Part shown: positions 1 through 8,629 of the stretch, in pieces
Numbering within the stretch: position 1 is the first letter of the stretch
Layout of the letters: every line of letters begins with the position of its first letter
DNA from: CAYQOX01 sp964419335
GTDB taxonomy: Bacteria > Hinthialibacterota > Hinthialibacteria > Hinthialibacterales > Hinthialibacteraceae
DNA length: 64,000 nt
Assembly (NCBI GenBank): GCA_964419335.1
Contig: CAYQOX010000018.1
Coordinates: 15,333 to 79,332, forward strand
Reading direction: 5' to 3'
Program-made: the position numbers and the translations under genes
Notes under the pieces: model-generated
What the model saw: the letters and a program-made list of their open reading frames with translations, nothing else
Databases searched by the model: none
Told to the model about the DNA's origin: nothing

Positions 1-1
1 A

Positions 2-859
2 GCCCATGCTGATTTTCACAATGCACGCAAAAAGCGAGTGCGTGATTTTAAGGAGAATAATCTAAACCGAAGCAGAAAAAAATCAACCACTTCCGAGAAA
101 GAAAAACCCGAGCCCACCCCGAAACCGACGGTGCGAGAAGAGCCGGAACGGGAATCCTCTCAACCTCGATACCGTTACCCGCGGCGCTATGGACTTCGAT
201 CGAGCCATAGTCGGGATCGTACGGTACATCAATTTGGAGGGACGGTTTCTGGTTCTCAACCACGTGCTTATGCTCCCATGCCGCAACCCCAACCTCAACC
301 TGCCCCCCAACCTCAAACGCAGAAGGTGGAAGTGATTCATGTCTATCGCCGACCCGCAAATTATCCTGCTTTATTCCAACAAGTGAAAGGTTATGAGCCC
401 TCGGAGGAAAGAGAAGAGGTCATGGAAGAACGAGGAGAAATAAGGCAGGAAGAGGAAAAAGCGCAAGAAGAGGAGGAAATTCTCTCCCCCAATGAAATCC
501 TTTTGCAAAAAGGGATTATGGCTTTTTATAAATATCAATTCAGCCGCGCGGAAGCAATATTTGAGCAATTGAAGGAGAGCGATTCTGGCAATCCCCATGT
601 ATGGATTCTGGATGGATTGGTCCAACTCGCCCAGAAAGATTATGAAGAAGCGCGCACCGCGTTAGAAGAAGGCTTCTCGATCTTTCGTGAGAAAGAGCAA
701 GCGATTCCCTCAGTAGTGGATTATTACGAAGAAGAGCGGCATTTCCAATTTCAGAAAGACCGTTTGAAACGATTTATAGAGAAAAATCCCGATCATGGAG
801 ACGCGACCAATTTGTACTTGTTAATTCAGCAATCGACACAGAATAACGGAAATGCGTAG
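2..859 (+). CDS. TPR-containing protein, 5' end cut by window edge
   Basis: The reading frame is open to the first base of the window (reading A-H-A-D-F-H-N-A-R-K-K-R before the GTG at 38), so the true start probably lies upstream and the gene is partial. The visible part begins with a basic stretch, then a disordered charged segment rich in Lys, Glu, Pro and Arg and a Pro-Gln repeat tract (PQPQPQPAPQ near residue 95 of the part after the GTG), then a Glu-rich coiled-coil-like stretch. The last 110 or so residues form two TPR-like helical hairpins (FYKYQFSRAEAIFEQL, QKDYEEARTALEEGF). TPRs bind protein partners, so a scaffold role is inferred. No enzyme motif is seen. The next gene starts about 190 bp downstream and a weak terminator lies between, so they may not be co-transcribed. 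Confidence 0.7.
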   Translation, partial: AHADFHNARKKRVRDFKENNLNRSRKKSTTSEKEKPEPTPKPTVREEPERESSQPRYRYPRRYGLRSSHSRDRTVHQFGGTVSGSQPRAYAPMPQPQPQPAPQPQTQKVEVIHVYRRPANYPALFQQVKGYEPSEEREEVMEERGEIRQEEEKAQEEEEILSPNEILLQKGIMAFYKYQFSRAEAIFEQLKESDSGNPHVWILDGLVQLAQKDYEEARTALEEGFSIFREKEQAIPSVVDYYEEERHFQFQKDRLKRFIEKNPDHGDATNLYLLIQQSTQNNGNA

Positions 860-910
860 TTCTTTCAATAATGAAAAATCGATGCGATTTCTAGTAAGAA
901 ATCTTTAAAT

Positions 911-943
911 TCCCTGCTTACATTTAGAGGGGGGAGTTTTTTT
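911..943 (+). terminator. possible weak terminator after the TPR gene
   Basis: A short stem (TCCCT at 911-915 with AGGGG-type sequence near 928-934, one wobble pair) precedes a run of seven T at 937-943. The stem is only about 5 bp, so this is a tentative call. Confidence 0.3.
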
Positions 944-1052
944 ATTTAGATAGCCTGTATCGAGAGGGCTTTCTGACAAATCCCCCTTTTTGCAATACAT
1001 TTTCATGTATACTTCCCTTAAATTCCCGTTTCAATCGTTAGGTGGAAAGCAA

Positions 1053-3782
1053 ATGATGGTTTTTGGTCGAATTTTTCTATCCATGGTATTCATTCTCTGC
1101 TGTGTTACTTCACAAGCGGCAATCAATCAGTCCGATGCGCCACCGCCAATATCGACCACGATCATTGATCTGATTCAAAAACAGAACCATCCTTTCTTAT
1201 TGGCCACCCCAGAACGTTTTCTCCAAGGGGATCGCAATTTTAGGGACGGGGATAATCTCAATTTGCGAAAAACCTATGAAAAAAGAATCTTAGGATATAT
1301 AAACGAAGAATCTCCTTGGTATGTAGGAAGAGGGCCGCTTCAGGAGAATCCCAACTTTCATCCCGGGCAAATGGTAGAGGCAGATCTCTATTATTATGCA
1401 CAGGTGGTAAGCGAGTTTGGAGCGTATATTGGATTTTCGAATCAACGCTGGGCGATCAATCGAATGAAGCGAGAAGTCACACGTTTGTTGGATGAAATAT
1501 TACCCACTGAAGAGCAAGCCAATTTCGCACGTCAGATGGAGATGTTGTCGCGTAAGGAAGCCTATCTTCTTGGTTTGACTACACTTTTGTATGATTCTGT
1601 ATATAACCGGTTTGATACCGTGGCGCGGCATGATCCGAATAATCGAATAAAAATGCTACGAGATCGTTTAGCCCTGTTTTGCCGCCAAGTGGATGAGATG
1701 CCCCCAAAAGATAAGTTGATTTATGGCACGAGTTTAGGTCTCTCGACTCTGTTTTGTATCTCGGTATATCCCTACGAGTGGAAAAATCAATCCCGCTTTA
1801 CGCCTCAATCCCTGTTGCCGGATCTATACCGGGCTGTGATGCTCACACATGAAGGGATTTATGAGTTGGTGTCAGAGCAAAATCAACTTCGCCTTCCGCT
1901 TAATCAATTACAGGGGTATTTGCATCTTATGATCCCTTGGGTGGAATGTATGCGTTCTCTGAAATACCCCTTTTCGGGAAACTCCGGTCTATACGCGGTG
2001 CTGGTTTCGGCGATTGAAGCCCATCGATCACCTGGTTCAGCGCGGGTTGTAAAACCCTATTTTGAAGATCCTTTGGATATTCCATGGCTGCCACGAACAG
2101 AGTTACTGTTTAAAGAATTGGAAGAGAAATTTGTCCATAAAGAAAAAGAGAAAAAGGTTGAAGAAGAACAAGAAGAAAAGAAGCAAAGTAGAATTGAAGA
2201 AGAGGATACTTCGAATGAAGATATCGAAGAACAACAGCGTCCCGAAACCCTTGAGGATTTACGCGAGGCCGCGCGGAGAGGAGAGATGGATCGTAGGAGT
2301 CTAACCCTACGTGAGCAATTAGAATTCCATAGTATCCCACAGCCGCCGACACCTACACCCACACCCGTACTAAAAAGTCATAAAGAGCGGAAGAAAGCGG
2401 GTTGGATGAAGCCCGAGGAGGTCGTCTTACCGACCATTTGGGGGGCACTGTATTTATTGGCAGGGAAGGAAGATCCGACGTTAGGTGTGAAGCGTATCTG
2501 GAATAACTTTGCGAAGAAACACGATTCCCACCCTTACACTTTTTTATATAAACCCAAGCGCATTCAGGACGGGGCGCGTAGAGTGCATTACAAAAACTTG
2601 TTTCATTATCCTGAAAATGATTTTTCCATGCTCTCCTCCCAAAAGGGGAAGAACCGTTTTTTGATGGCGGCTCAAGCGGCAGAGAATACCATCATCACCT
2701 CGACCTATGCCATTCATCATGACAGTTATTATATGAATGATAATGAGAATCGCTGGCGCTGGTTTCATGAATGGCCGGAGGAAGTGAATAAGGCCACGAA
2801 GGAGATTCAATCAACCCCGCTCTTTGCGCAAGAAGCCGCGGAGCAAGTCGTTTCTTCCACACCCATGTTGACGCCCATGCATTCATGCTGGACGACATTT
2901 TCGCCTCGGGGAAAAACGTATGCCTTTCATCGTCATTTTGGGGGATTGGGAAGTGCCTATACGGTTATTGCTCATTTTCCAGGGGAAAATGAAGACAACC
3001 TTGAAAATGTGGTCTTTTCCATCCCTAGAAAATACGATGGGGCTATCAGTCAAGATGTCCCGGGTTTTATCAAAATTACCCCGCCGGAAGAAGATAATGC
3101 ATTTATGGGAGGTGTTTCGCTGGAAGAATGGCAGATGATGCGGGTGATGCAGGCGGGGAAGCCAAGCCCATCTTCCAGCCCTCAGCATAAATTACGGATT
3201 ATACTTTCGCCTGACTCGTTTGATAAAGTTTCGATTTCAGAGGGCGTGTTAGGTAAGATTCTCGATCTTAGGCGCAAGAATTTGGATGAACCATTCTTTT
3301 ATCTTGTGGCTCCCGAAGAACGGGGGAGAGAGCCGTTCGGTTTAAAATATGCCACGATTCCTATTCCCAGAGTTAAAGTATTGGAATGGAGGCATGGGGT
3401 AGAAATCATTGGAATTAATGATGAAGAGGAACTCAAGAATGCCTTTTTGCATACGGATGCAGAGTTGGTCGCCGTAGCGGAAGACAAAACCTCAGACCGG
3501 ATTTTTTATATGATGATGAATGGGAGTTATCTACGGGTGAAGTTTTCCCCAAATCAGAGAGATTACACCATGCTGGTGGATACGAAAGGGAAAAAGATGA
3601 ATGCAGCCTGGGATGGAAGGCGTGTCTTTACCAGTGCATCACCGCCTTCCATGAGTGTTTTCTTCGCGCCCAATGCATTTGGTTTTGAATGCTCTGAAAC
3701 CGTGGTAGAATATGGGCGCAAAGGACGGCAAGTCATTGTATGGGGAAAAGAAGAGAAACGGAATCTCCGTTTCGGTTCGTAA
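1053..3782 (+). CDS. large secreted protein of unknown function, possibly heparinase/lyase-like
   Basis: I do not recognise the family. The ATG at 1053 is chosen over the TTG at 990 because it follows an AGGTGG ribosome site and opens directly into a signal peptide (MMVFGRIFLS..., cleavage after SQAA). That gives 909 aa. The mature protein has an all-helical N-terminal half (about 40-350) and then a highly charged coiled-coil linker of Lys/Glu repeats (about 355-420). A Pro-Thr repeat (PTPTPTP, about 435) follows, then a C-terminal half of about 450 residues rich in Trp, Tyr and predicted strands. A helical toroid followed by a beta-sandwich would resemble heparinase II/III or alginate lyases. 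That is inference from overall pattern only, because no catalytic His/Tyr set could be assigned. The gene stops 47 bp before the GlcD-like gene and could be co-transcribed with it. Confidence 0.7.
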   Translation: MMVFGRIFLSMVFILCCVTSQAAINQSDAPPPISTTIIDLIQKQNHPFLLATPERFLQGDRNFRDGDNLNLRKTYEKRILGYINEESPWYVGRGPLQENPNFHPGQMVEADLYYYAQVVSEFGAYIGFSNQRWAINRMKREVTRLLDEILPTEEQANFARQMEMLSRKEAYLLGLTTLLYDSVYNRFDTVARHDPNNRIKMLRDRLALFCRQVDEMPPKDKLIYGTSLGLSTLFCISVYPYEWKNQSRFTPQSLLPDLYRAVMLTHEGIYELVSEQNQLRLPLNQLQGYLHLMIPWVECMRSLKYPFSGNSGLYAVLVSAIEAHRSPGSARVVKPYFEDPLDIPWLPRTELLFKELEEKFVHKEKEKKVEEEQEEKKQSRIEEEDTSNEDIEEQQRPETLEDLREAARRGEMDRRSLTLREQLEFHSIPQPPTPTPTPVLKSHKERKKAGWMKPEEVVLPTIWGALYLLAGKEDPTLGVKRIWNNFAKKHDSHPYTFLYKPKRIQDGARRVHYKNLFHYPENDFSMLSSQKGKNRFLMAAQAAENTIITSTYAIHHDSYYMNDNENRWRWFHEWPEEVNKATKEIQSTPLFAQEAAEQVVSSTPMLTPMHSCWTTFSPRGKTYAFHRHFGGLGSAYTVIAHFPGENEDNLENVVFSIPRKYDGAISQDVPGFIKITPPEEDNAFMGGVSLEEWQMMRVMQAGKPSPSSSPQHKLRIILSPDSFDKVSISEGVLGKILDLRRKNLDEPFFYLVAPEERGREPFGLKYATIPIPRVKVLEWRHGVEIIGINDEEELKNAFLHTDAELVAVAEDKTSDRIFYMMMNGSYLRVKFSPNQRDYTMLVDTKGKKMNAAWDGRRVFTSASPPSMSVFFAPNAFGFECSETVVEYGRKGRQVIVWGKEEKRNLRFGS

Positions 3783-3829
3783 AAGTAAATGGGAAGTTAT
3801 TTCAAAATATTGGCGTGGAGAAAAAAAGA

Positions 3830-5251
3830 ATGGTAGCCAAAGAACAAATTGTTTCTGCCTTAAAAAAAATCATCGCTCCCGACCGCGTATTACATAAAGA
3901 CGAAGATTTGATGACTTATGCCTTTGATGGGACGCCCACGATCAATGGGGCACCTGCTGCGATTGTCTATCCGCTCAACACGCAAGAGGTATCCGCCATT
4001 ATGAAATGGGCGAATGAGAATAGAGTCCCGGTGGTTCCGCGAGGCTCAGGCACGGGACTCTCTGGCGGGAGTGTTCCACTGCAAGGGGGGATCGTCTTAT
4101 GCCTGGTGCATATGAGTCGTATTCTTGAAATCGATGACGATAATCTCACGGTCTTGGTTGAACCAGGTGTGATCACCGAGGATATGGCGAAAGCGGTAGC
4201 CGAGCATGGACTGTTTTATCCACCCGATCCCGGGTCGATGAAAATCTCGACCGTGGGGGGGAACGTGGTGGAAAACTCGGGTGGTTTGCGCTGTTTAAAA
4301 TATGGTGTGACCGAGGATTATGTTTTGGGGTTGGAAGTGGTGTTGCCCGATGGAGAGATTTTCTGGACGGGCAGCAAGTCGAAAAAAGATGTAGCGGGCT
4401 ATAACTTAAAGAAATTGATGATCAGTTCAGAAGGAACCCTCGGTGTGGTTACGAAAATTCTGCTGCGTCTGATTCCTCCGCCGCAAGCTTCTAAAACTTT
4501 GCTGGCCATGTTTCCGGATATGGTGTCCGCGGGGAAGGCGGTCGCAGGCATCATCGCAGGCAAGATTATCCCCTGCGCGCTGGAATTTTTGGATAACGTG
4601 ACGATCAATTGCGTCGAAGATTATTCGCATATTGGCTTGCCGAGGGACATTGGGGCCTTATTATTAATCCAAACCGATGGGCATCGGGTCCAGGTAGAAG
4701 AAGAGGCGGAGAAGATTGAAAAGATCTGCAAGGAAAAAGGAGCGACCGAAGTAAAAGTTGCCCAAACTCAAGAAGAAGCCGAAAATCTGGCTCAAGCCCG
4801 CCGAACCGCCCTGGCTGCCTTGGCGAGACGTAAACCCACGACGATTTTGGAAGATGCCACGGTCCCGCGGAACCGAGTCCCAGAGATGTTGGCCTTTATC
4901 GATGAGGTTCGTCAGAAATATAACGTAGAAATTGGCACTTTTGGCCATGCTGGCGATGGAAATTTGCACCCTACCTGTTTGACAGATGAGCGTAATCAAG
5001 AAGAGATGGAGCGGGTAGAGCAATGCTTTGATGAAATTTTCAAAAAAGCCATTGAACTGGATGGAACGGTTACGGGAGAACATGGGGTCGGATGTGTGAA
5101 GAGTAAGTATTTGCCCATGATGGTTGGCAATACAGGCATGCGAGTTATGCGCTCGATCAAGCAGGTCATCGACCCCAATGGCGTGTGCAACCCAGGAAAA
5201 ATTTTCGTGGAGCAGGAATCGGAATCTGAGCAGAAATCCGCCGCGGTCTAA
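3830..5251 (+). CDS. glcD: FAD-binding oxidase, GlcD / D-lactate dehydrogenase family
   Basis: Flavoprotein of the FAD-linked oxidase C-terminal family (glycolate oxidase GlcD, D-lactate or D-2-hydroxyacid dehydrogenase), oxidising a 2-hydroxyacid to the 2-oxoacid. The ATG at 3830 is preferred because GGAG lies 9 bases upstream and the resulting 473 aa fits the family. An upstream ATG at 3740 would overlap the previous gene by 43 bp and add 30 non-conserved residues. The N-terminal PCMH-type FAD-binding domain shows PRGSGTGLSGGS near residue 70. The C-terminal domain shows the histidine motif FGHAGDGNLHP near 370, the sequence TGEHGVG, and the terminal CNPGKIF. No glcE or glcF partner lies nearby, so the electron acceptor is unknown. 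Substrate assignment within the family is uncertain. Confidence 0.88.
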   Translation: MVAKEQIVSALKKIIAPDRVLHKDEDLMTYAFDGTPTINGAPAAIVYPLNTQEVSAIMKWANENRVPVVPRGSGTGLSGGSVPLQGGIVLCLVHMSRILEIDDDNLTVLVEPGVITEDMAKAVAEHGLFYPPDPGSMKISTVGGNVVENSGGLRCLKYGVTEDYVLGLEVVLPDGEIFWTGSKSKKDVAGYNLKKLMISSEGTLGVVTKILLRLIPPPQASKTLLAMFPDMVSAGKAVAGIIAGKIIPCALEFLDNVTINCVEDYSHIGLPRDIGALLLIQTDGHRVQVEEEAEKIEKICKEKGATEVKVAQTQEEAENLAQARRTALAALARRKPTTILEDATVPRNRVPEMLAFIDEVRQKYNVEIGTFGHAGDGNLHPTCLTDERNQEEMERVEQCFDEIFKKAIELDGTVTGEHGVGCVKSKYLPMMVGNTGMRVMRSIKQVIDPNGVCNPGKIFVEQESESEQKSAAV

Positions 5252-5318
5252 TAGAAGCAATTTGATGAGAAATGATTCATAGATCTTAATCTCTGAATCT
5301 AACCCGATTATGATGAAG

Positions 5319-5355
5319 AGACCATGATTCATAGCAAGAGTCATGGTCTTTGTCA
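5319..5355 (+). terminator. hairpin between glcD and kdsB, probable terminator
   Basis: A perfect 9-bp stem is formed by AGACCATGA at 5319-5327 and TCATGGTCT at 5341-5349 with a 13-base loop, followed by TTTGTCATTT. It sits in the 156-bp gap after glcD. The ATG at 5324, a possible kdsB start, is inside the left arm. Confidence 0.6.
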
Positions 5356-5407
5356 TTTCACCTTAGATCGAACGAGAAGTAGCAAGGTGTATAAAAGGAG
5401 AATATCA

Positions 5408-6169
5408 CTGAAAGCGATTTGCATAATTCCCTCCCGATATGGTTCGGTACGATTGCCGGGAAAACCGTTAATCGATATTTGCGGAATGCCCTTGATTCAG
5501 CGGGTTTATGATCGCGCGGCGAAGGCGAGTGTGTTTGATGATATCATCGTTGCAACTGATGATGAGCGTATTAAAGAAGCGGTGGAAGGGTTTGGCGGCC
5601 GAACGCTGATGTCGCCTCCCTCGCTGCCTACTGGCAGCGACCGGGTGGCACGCGTGATCGAGGATTTAGGGCTGGATCATGATGTGATTATGAATTTACA
5701 AGGGGATGAACCCCTGATTGATCCCACGGATTTAGAACGCCTGGTGCAGGCTTTCGAAGAGACCCCGGGCTTACAAATGACGAGTTTGATGGCGCCTTTG
5801 CATGATGAAGAGGATGTCAAGAATCTCAACCAGGTGAAAGTCGTGGTGGATCATGAGGAATTCGCATTGTATTTCTCGCGGTTACCGATCCCGCACTGGC
5901 GGCGTAAAGAAAATATGGAATGGGTGCATCGTCCTGCCCATTATTGGCTGCATTTGGGTGTCTATACGTTTAGCCGGAACACGTTGCAACGCTATTCCTG
6001 TTGGCCGCGGAGCATGCTGGAGATTTCGGAAAGCCTGGAACAATTACGGGCACTTGAGCACGGGGTGCGCATCAAAATGATCAGCACCAGCCATCCATGG
6101 CCGGGTGTGAATACCCAAGAGGATGTAGAACGCGTACGTGCGGCGTATGAATCGCTTGGGGAAAAATAA
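5408..6169 (+). CDS. kdsB: 3-deoxy-manno-octulosonate cytidylyltransferase
   Basis: KdsB activates Kdo as CMP-Kdo for lipid A-core assembly in the cytosol, so the cell should make LPS. The nucleotidyltransferase motif PSRYGSVRLPGKPL lies near the N-terminus, NLQGDEPLI near residue 96, and NTQEDVERVR at the end. The start is unusual. Family members begin M-K-A-x-x-IIP, and here the aligned codon is CTG at 5408, placed 7 bases after a perfect AGGAG (5396-5400), giving 253 aa, the normal length. The in-frame ATG at 5324 would put its start codon in a terminator-like hairpin and add 28 non-family residues. A GTG at 5387 has no ribosome site. Function is secure; the start is a reasoned choice. The next gene begins 6 bp after the stop. 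Confidence 0.9.
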   Translation: MKAICIIPSRYGSVRLPGKPLIDICGMPLIQRVYDRAAKASVFDDIIVATDDERIKEAVEGFGGRTLMSPPSLPTGSDRVARVIEDLGLDHDVIMNLQGDEPLIDPTDLERLVQAFEETPGLQMTSLMAPLHDEEDVKNLNQVKVVVDHEEFALYFSRLPIPHWRRKENMEWVHRPAHYWLHLGVYTFSRNTLQRYSCWPRSMLEISESLEQLRALEHGVRIKMISTSHPWPGVNTQEDVERVRAAYESLGEK

Positions 6170-6175
6170 GGAATC

Positions 6176-6538
6176 ATGGAAGAAAAACACTCCCAACAAC
6201 CCACGAAAAGCAGTGCGCTGAAAGCAGCGTTGCTTTCTGCTTTTGTTCTACCTGGTGCGGGGCAGATATTCAATCGGCAATGGGGAAAAGGATTATTTTT
6301 GGGGCTTATGTTTTTAGTCGCCTCTCTTTCGGTATTGATCCCTCTCACCCTCATTGTGGCTGGGTATTATATCGCTTTGGGGAGCGGCTCTGTGGAAGCT
6401 TTGGAAGCCCCGATTCAGAACCTGAAGGATATGATGTGGAGTTTGATCGTTTTGGCGATTGTGAGCCTTGTTTTATATATTTATTCTGTAGTCGATGCCT
6501 ATAAGCAGCGTCAACGAATTGACCAAGAACAAAGTTGA
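6176..6538 (+). CDS. small multi-pass membrane protein, TM2/DUF-like
   Basis: A 120-aa protein with three hydrophobic segments (about residues 15-33, 40-68 and 86-106). The sequence LPGAGQIFNRQWGKGL between the first two resembles the 'PGxGxxYxGxxxxG' turn of TM2-type and related small membrane proteins. Those families have no agreed function. The C-terminus is short, basic and hydrophilic (YKQRQRIDQEQ). The ATG follows the kdsB stop by 6 bp with a GGAATC site, so it is probably translated from the kdsB mRNA. A link to envelope biogenesis is only suggested by this neighbour. Confidence 0.7.
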   Translation: MEEKHSQQPTKSSALKAALLSAFVLPGAGQIFNRQWGKGLFLGLMFLVASLSVLIPLTLIVAGYYIALGSGSVEALEAPIQNLKDMMWSLIVLAIVSLVLYIYSVVDAYKQRQRIDQEQS

Positions 6539-6590
6539 TTTTTATCACAAAACATACATGCCATATTATCATTAATGCGAGGTACGAATC

Positions 6591-7793
6591 ATGTCTGATA
6601 TAAAAAAAGTTGTCTTAGCCTATTCCGGCGGTTTGGATACATCGGTAATCATTCCTTGGCTTATTGAAAAATATGATTGTGAAGTCATCGCCTTTGCCGC
6701 CGATATTGGGCAGGGTGAAGAACTCGAACCGTTGAACGAAAAAGCCATCGCTTCGGGTGCGTCAAAAATTCATATCCTCGATTTACGCGAGGAATTCGTC
6801 ACCGACTTTTGTTATCCGATGTTGCAATCGGGTGCGATTTACGAACGTCAATATCTTTTAGGGACCTCCATTGCTCGTCCATTGATTGCCAAAGCTCAAG
6901 TCGAAGTAGCCCGCAAAGAAGGCGCGGATGCGGTTTCTCATGGGGCTACCGGGAAGGGGAATGATCAGGTTCGTTTTGAGCTGACATTTCAAGCCCTGGC
7001 TCCTGATTTAAAGATCATTGCGCCATGGCGTGAATGGGATATACGCTCGCGCGAAGATGCCATGGAATATGCAAAAATGCATAATATCCCCGTGCCGGTA
7101 ACTTCGAAGAAACCCTACTCCATGGATCGCAATTTGTGGCATTTATCCTTCGAGGGCGGAATTCTCGAAGACCCTTGGAACGAGCCACCCCATGATATGT
7201 TTATTCTCACCACCAATCCCGAGGAGGCGCCGGATCAGCCCGAATACGTGGAGATCGATTTTGAGGAAGGGGTTCCAGTGGCGGTCAATGGTGAGAAAAA
7301 GCAACCGGTGGAAATGCTGGAAATGTTGAATCAACTCGCGGGCAAGCATGGCGTGGGGCGTGTTGATCTGGTAGAGAACCGGCTGGTGGGGATGAAATCG
7401 CGGGGTGTGTATGAGACTCCGGGCGGGACTCTTCTCTATGCGGCGCATCAGGCATTGTTAACCCTTACCTGTGAACGGGAGACCTTGCACTATCGTAATC
7501 TTGCAGCGGAACGTTATGCGGAATTGGTTTATTACGGCCAGTGGTATGCGCCCCTGCGTGAATCGTTGGATGCTTTCTTCCAAGTTTCGGAGAAGTATGT
7601 CACGGGTACGGTGCGGCTAAAATTATACAAGGGGAATTGTACCGTGGTAGGGCGCAAATCGCCGCATACGTTATACAAAGAAGATTACGCCACCTTTGGT
7701 GAGGATCAAGTTTATGACCAGCACGATGCGGAAGGATTTATCCAATTGTTTGGCTTGCCGACGAAAATTTTCAGTTTGACGCATAAAAAATAA
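6591..7793 (+). CDS. argG: argininosuccinate synthase
   Basis: ATP-dependent ligase joining citrulline and aspartate in arginine biosynthesis. The 400-aa length is typical of the family. The N-type ATP pyrophosphatase loop AYSGGLDTS is at residues 10-18. The conserved signatures HGATGKGNDQVRFE, APWREWD and SMDRNLWHLSFEGG-type substrate segment all occur in order, as does YETPGGTLL near residue 270. The start at 6591 has an upstream GAGG site. The gene stands alone: no argH follows, and a strong hairpin closes the transcript against the convergent SDR gene. Confidence 0.97.
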   Translation: MSDIKKVVLAYSGGLDTSVIIPWLIEKYDCEVIAFAADIGQGEELEPLNEKAIASGASKIHILDLREEFVTDFCYPMLQSGAIYERQYLLGTSIARPLIAKAQVEVARKEGADAVSHGATGKGNDQVRFELTFQALAPDLKIIAPWREWDIRSREDAMEYAKMHNIPVPVTSKKPYSMDRNLWHLSFEGGILEDPWNEPPHDMFILTTNPEEAPDQPEYVEIDFEEGVPVAVNGEKKQPVEMLEMLNQLAGKHGVGRVDLVENRLVGMKSRGVYETPGGTLLYAAHQALLTLTCERETLHYRNLAAERYAELVYYGQWYAPLRESLDAFFQVSEKYVTGTVRLKLYKGNCTVVGRKSPHTLYKEDYATFGEDQVYDQHDAEGFIQLFGLPTKIFSLTHKK

Positions 7794-7819
7794 AAAAGAT
7801 GAAATGCTTTGTATTGAAG

Positions 7820-7850
7820 AAGGGGTCACGGATTTCCGTGACCCCTTTCG
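7820..7850. terminator. bidirectional terminator between argG and the SDR gene
   Basis: A perfect 13-bp inverted repeat (AAGGGGTCACGGA at 7820-7832, TCCGTGACCCCTT at 7835-7847) with a minimal loop lies in the middle of a 78-bp convergent gap. The right flank is only TTTC on the plus strand. The minus-strand exit reads CTTCTTCA. It can serve both genes. Confidence 0.8.
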
Positions 7851-7871
7851 CATGGAATGATCTTTGGAGCG

Positions 7872-8627
7872 TTAAAATGCCCACATCCCGCCGTTCGCAT
7901 CAATGGTGATGCCGATGAGATAACGGCTTTCTTCTGAAGCAAGGAACGCGATGATTTTCGCCATCTCTTCCGGAGTTCCCGGGCGTCCGAGAGGCACTTT
8001 GGTCATCAATTTTTCCATGACATCGGGTGGAGTATATTTTTCATGAAAGGGGGTATCAATGATCCCCGGGGCGATTCCATTCACCCGAATTCCATGGGAA
8101 ATCAGCTCGCGTCCCATGGCTTGGGTCATGGTAATCAGCGCGCCCTTGGCGACGCCATAGGCCATGGCGCCTGGGCCGCCGCCGAAACGTCCCGCGACCG
8201 AGGAGTTAATCACCACGGTTCCTTTGCCGCGTTCTTTCATCTTCTCTCCGATTTTTTGAGTTAACAAAACCACACTCCATACGTTCAAATCGAAAATGTG
8301 GTTCCATTTTTCCCGGGTGATCTCAAAAAACAACAAACGTTCAACCAGGCCGCCGGCATTGTTGATGAGAATATCGATGGGACCGAGTTCTTGCTCGACG
8401 TTATTGGAGAGTTCGATGATTTGTTCATCCTGGGTGACATCAACTTGATAACTCACGCTTTTGCGACCGAGATTTTGGATTTCGTTTTGTAAATCGTGTG
8501 CACCTTGTTCACTACGGTGATAGGTGAAGGCTACATTGGCGCCTTCTTGCGCAAAAAGCCGGGCAGTTGCTTTACCAATCCCACTGCTGGCTCCCGTAAT
8601 GAGGACATTTTGATTTTCAAAACGCAT
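7872..8627 (-). CDS. SDR-family oxidoreductase, FabG/glucose-dehydrogenase-like
   Basis: Classical short-chain dehydrogenase/reductase of 251 aa. The NAD(P)-binding motif TGASSGIGKA is at residues 11-20, NNAGG at about 89, the catalytic Ser in INSSVAG and the Tyr-Lys pair in YGVAKGAL near residue 157-161. The end GITIDANGGMW is the usual SDR C-terminus. The ribosome site AAGGAGG overlaps the end of the upstream GH2 gene, whose stop is only 2 bp before this ATG, so the two are very probably translationally coupled. The pairing suggests a role in oxidising a released sugar or sugar derivative, but this is inferred. Substrate cannot be read from sequence. Confidence 0.87.
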   Translation of the reverse strand: MRFENQNVLITGASSGIGKATARLFAQEGANVAFTYHRSEQGAHDLQNEIQNLGRKSVSYQVDVTQDEQIIELSNNVEQELGPIDILINNAGGLVERLLFFEITREKWNHIFDLNVWSVVLLTQKIGEKMKERGKGTVVINSSVAGRFGGGPGAMAYGVAKGALITMTQAMGRELISHGIRVNGIAPGIIDTPFHEKYTPPDVMEKLMTKVPLGRPGTPEEMAKIIAFLASEESRYLIGITIDANGGMWAF

Positions 8628-8629
8628 GG

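Noticed and set aside
4664..5356. 230-aa open frame antisense to glcD and its terminator
   Set aside because: It opposes a conserved gene and has no family-like sequence or ribosome site; it is a shadow of codon bias.
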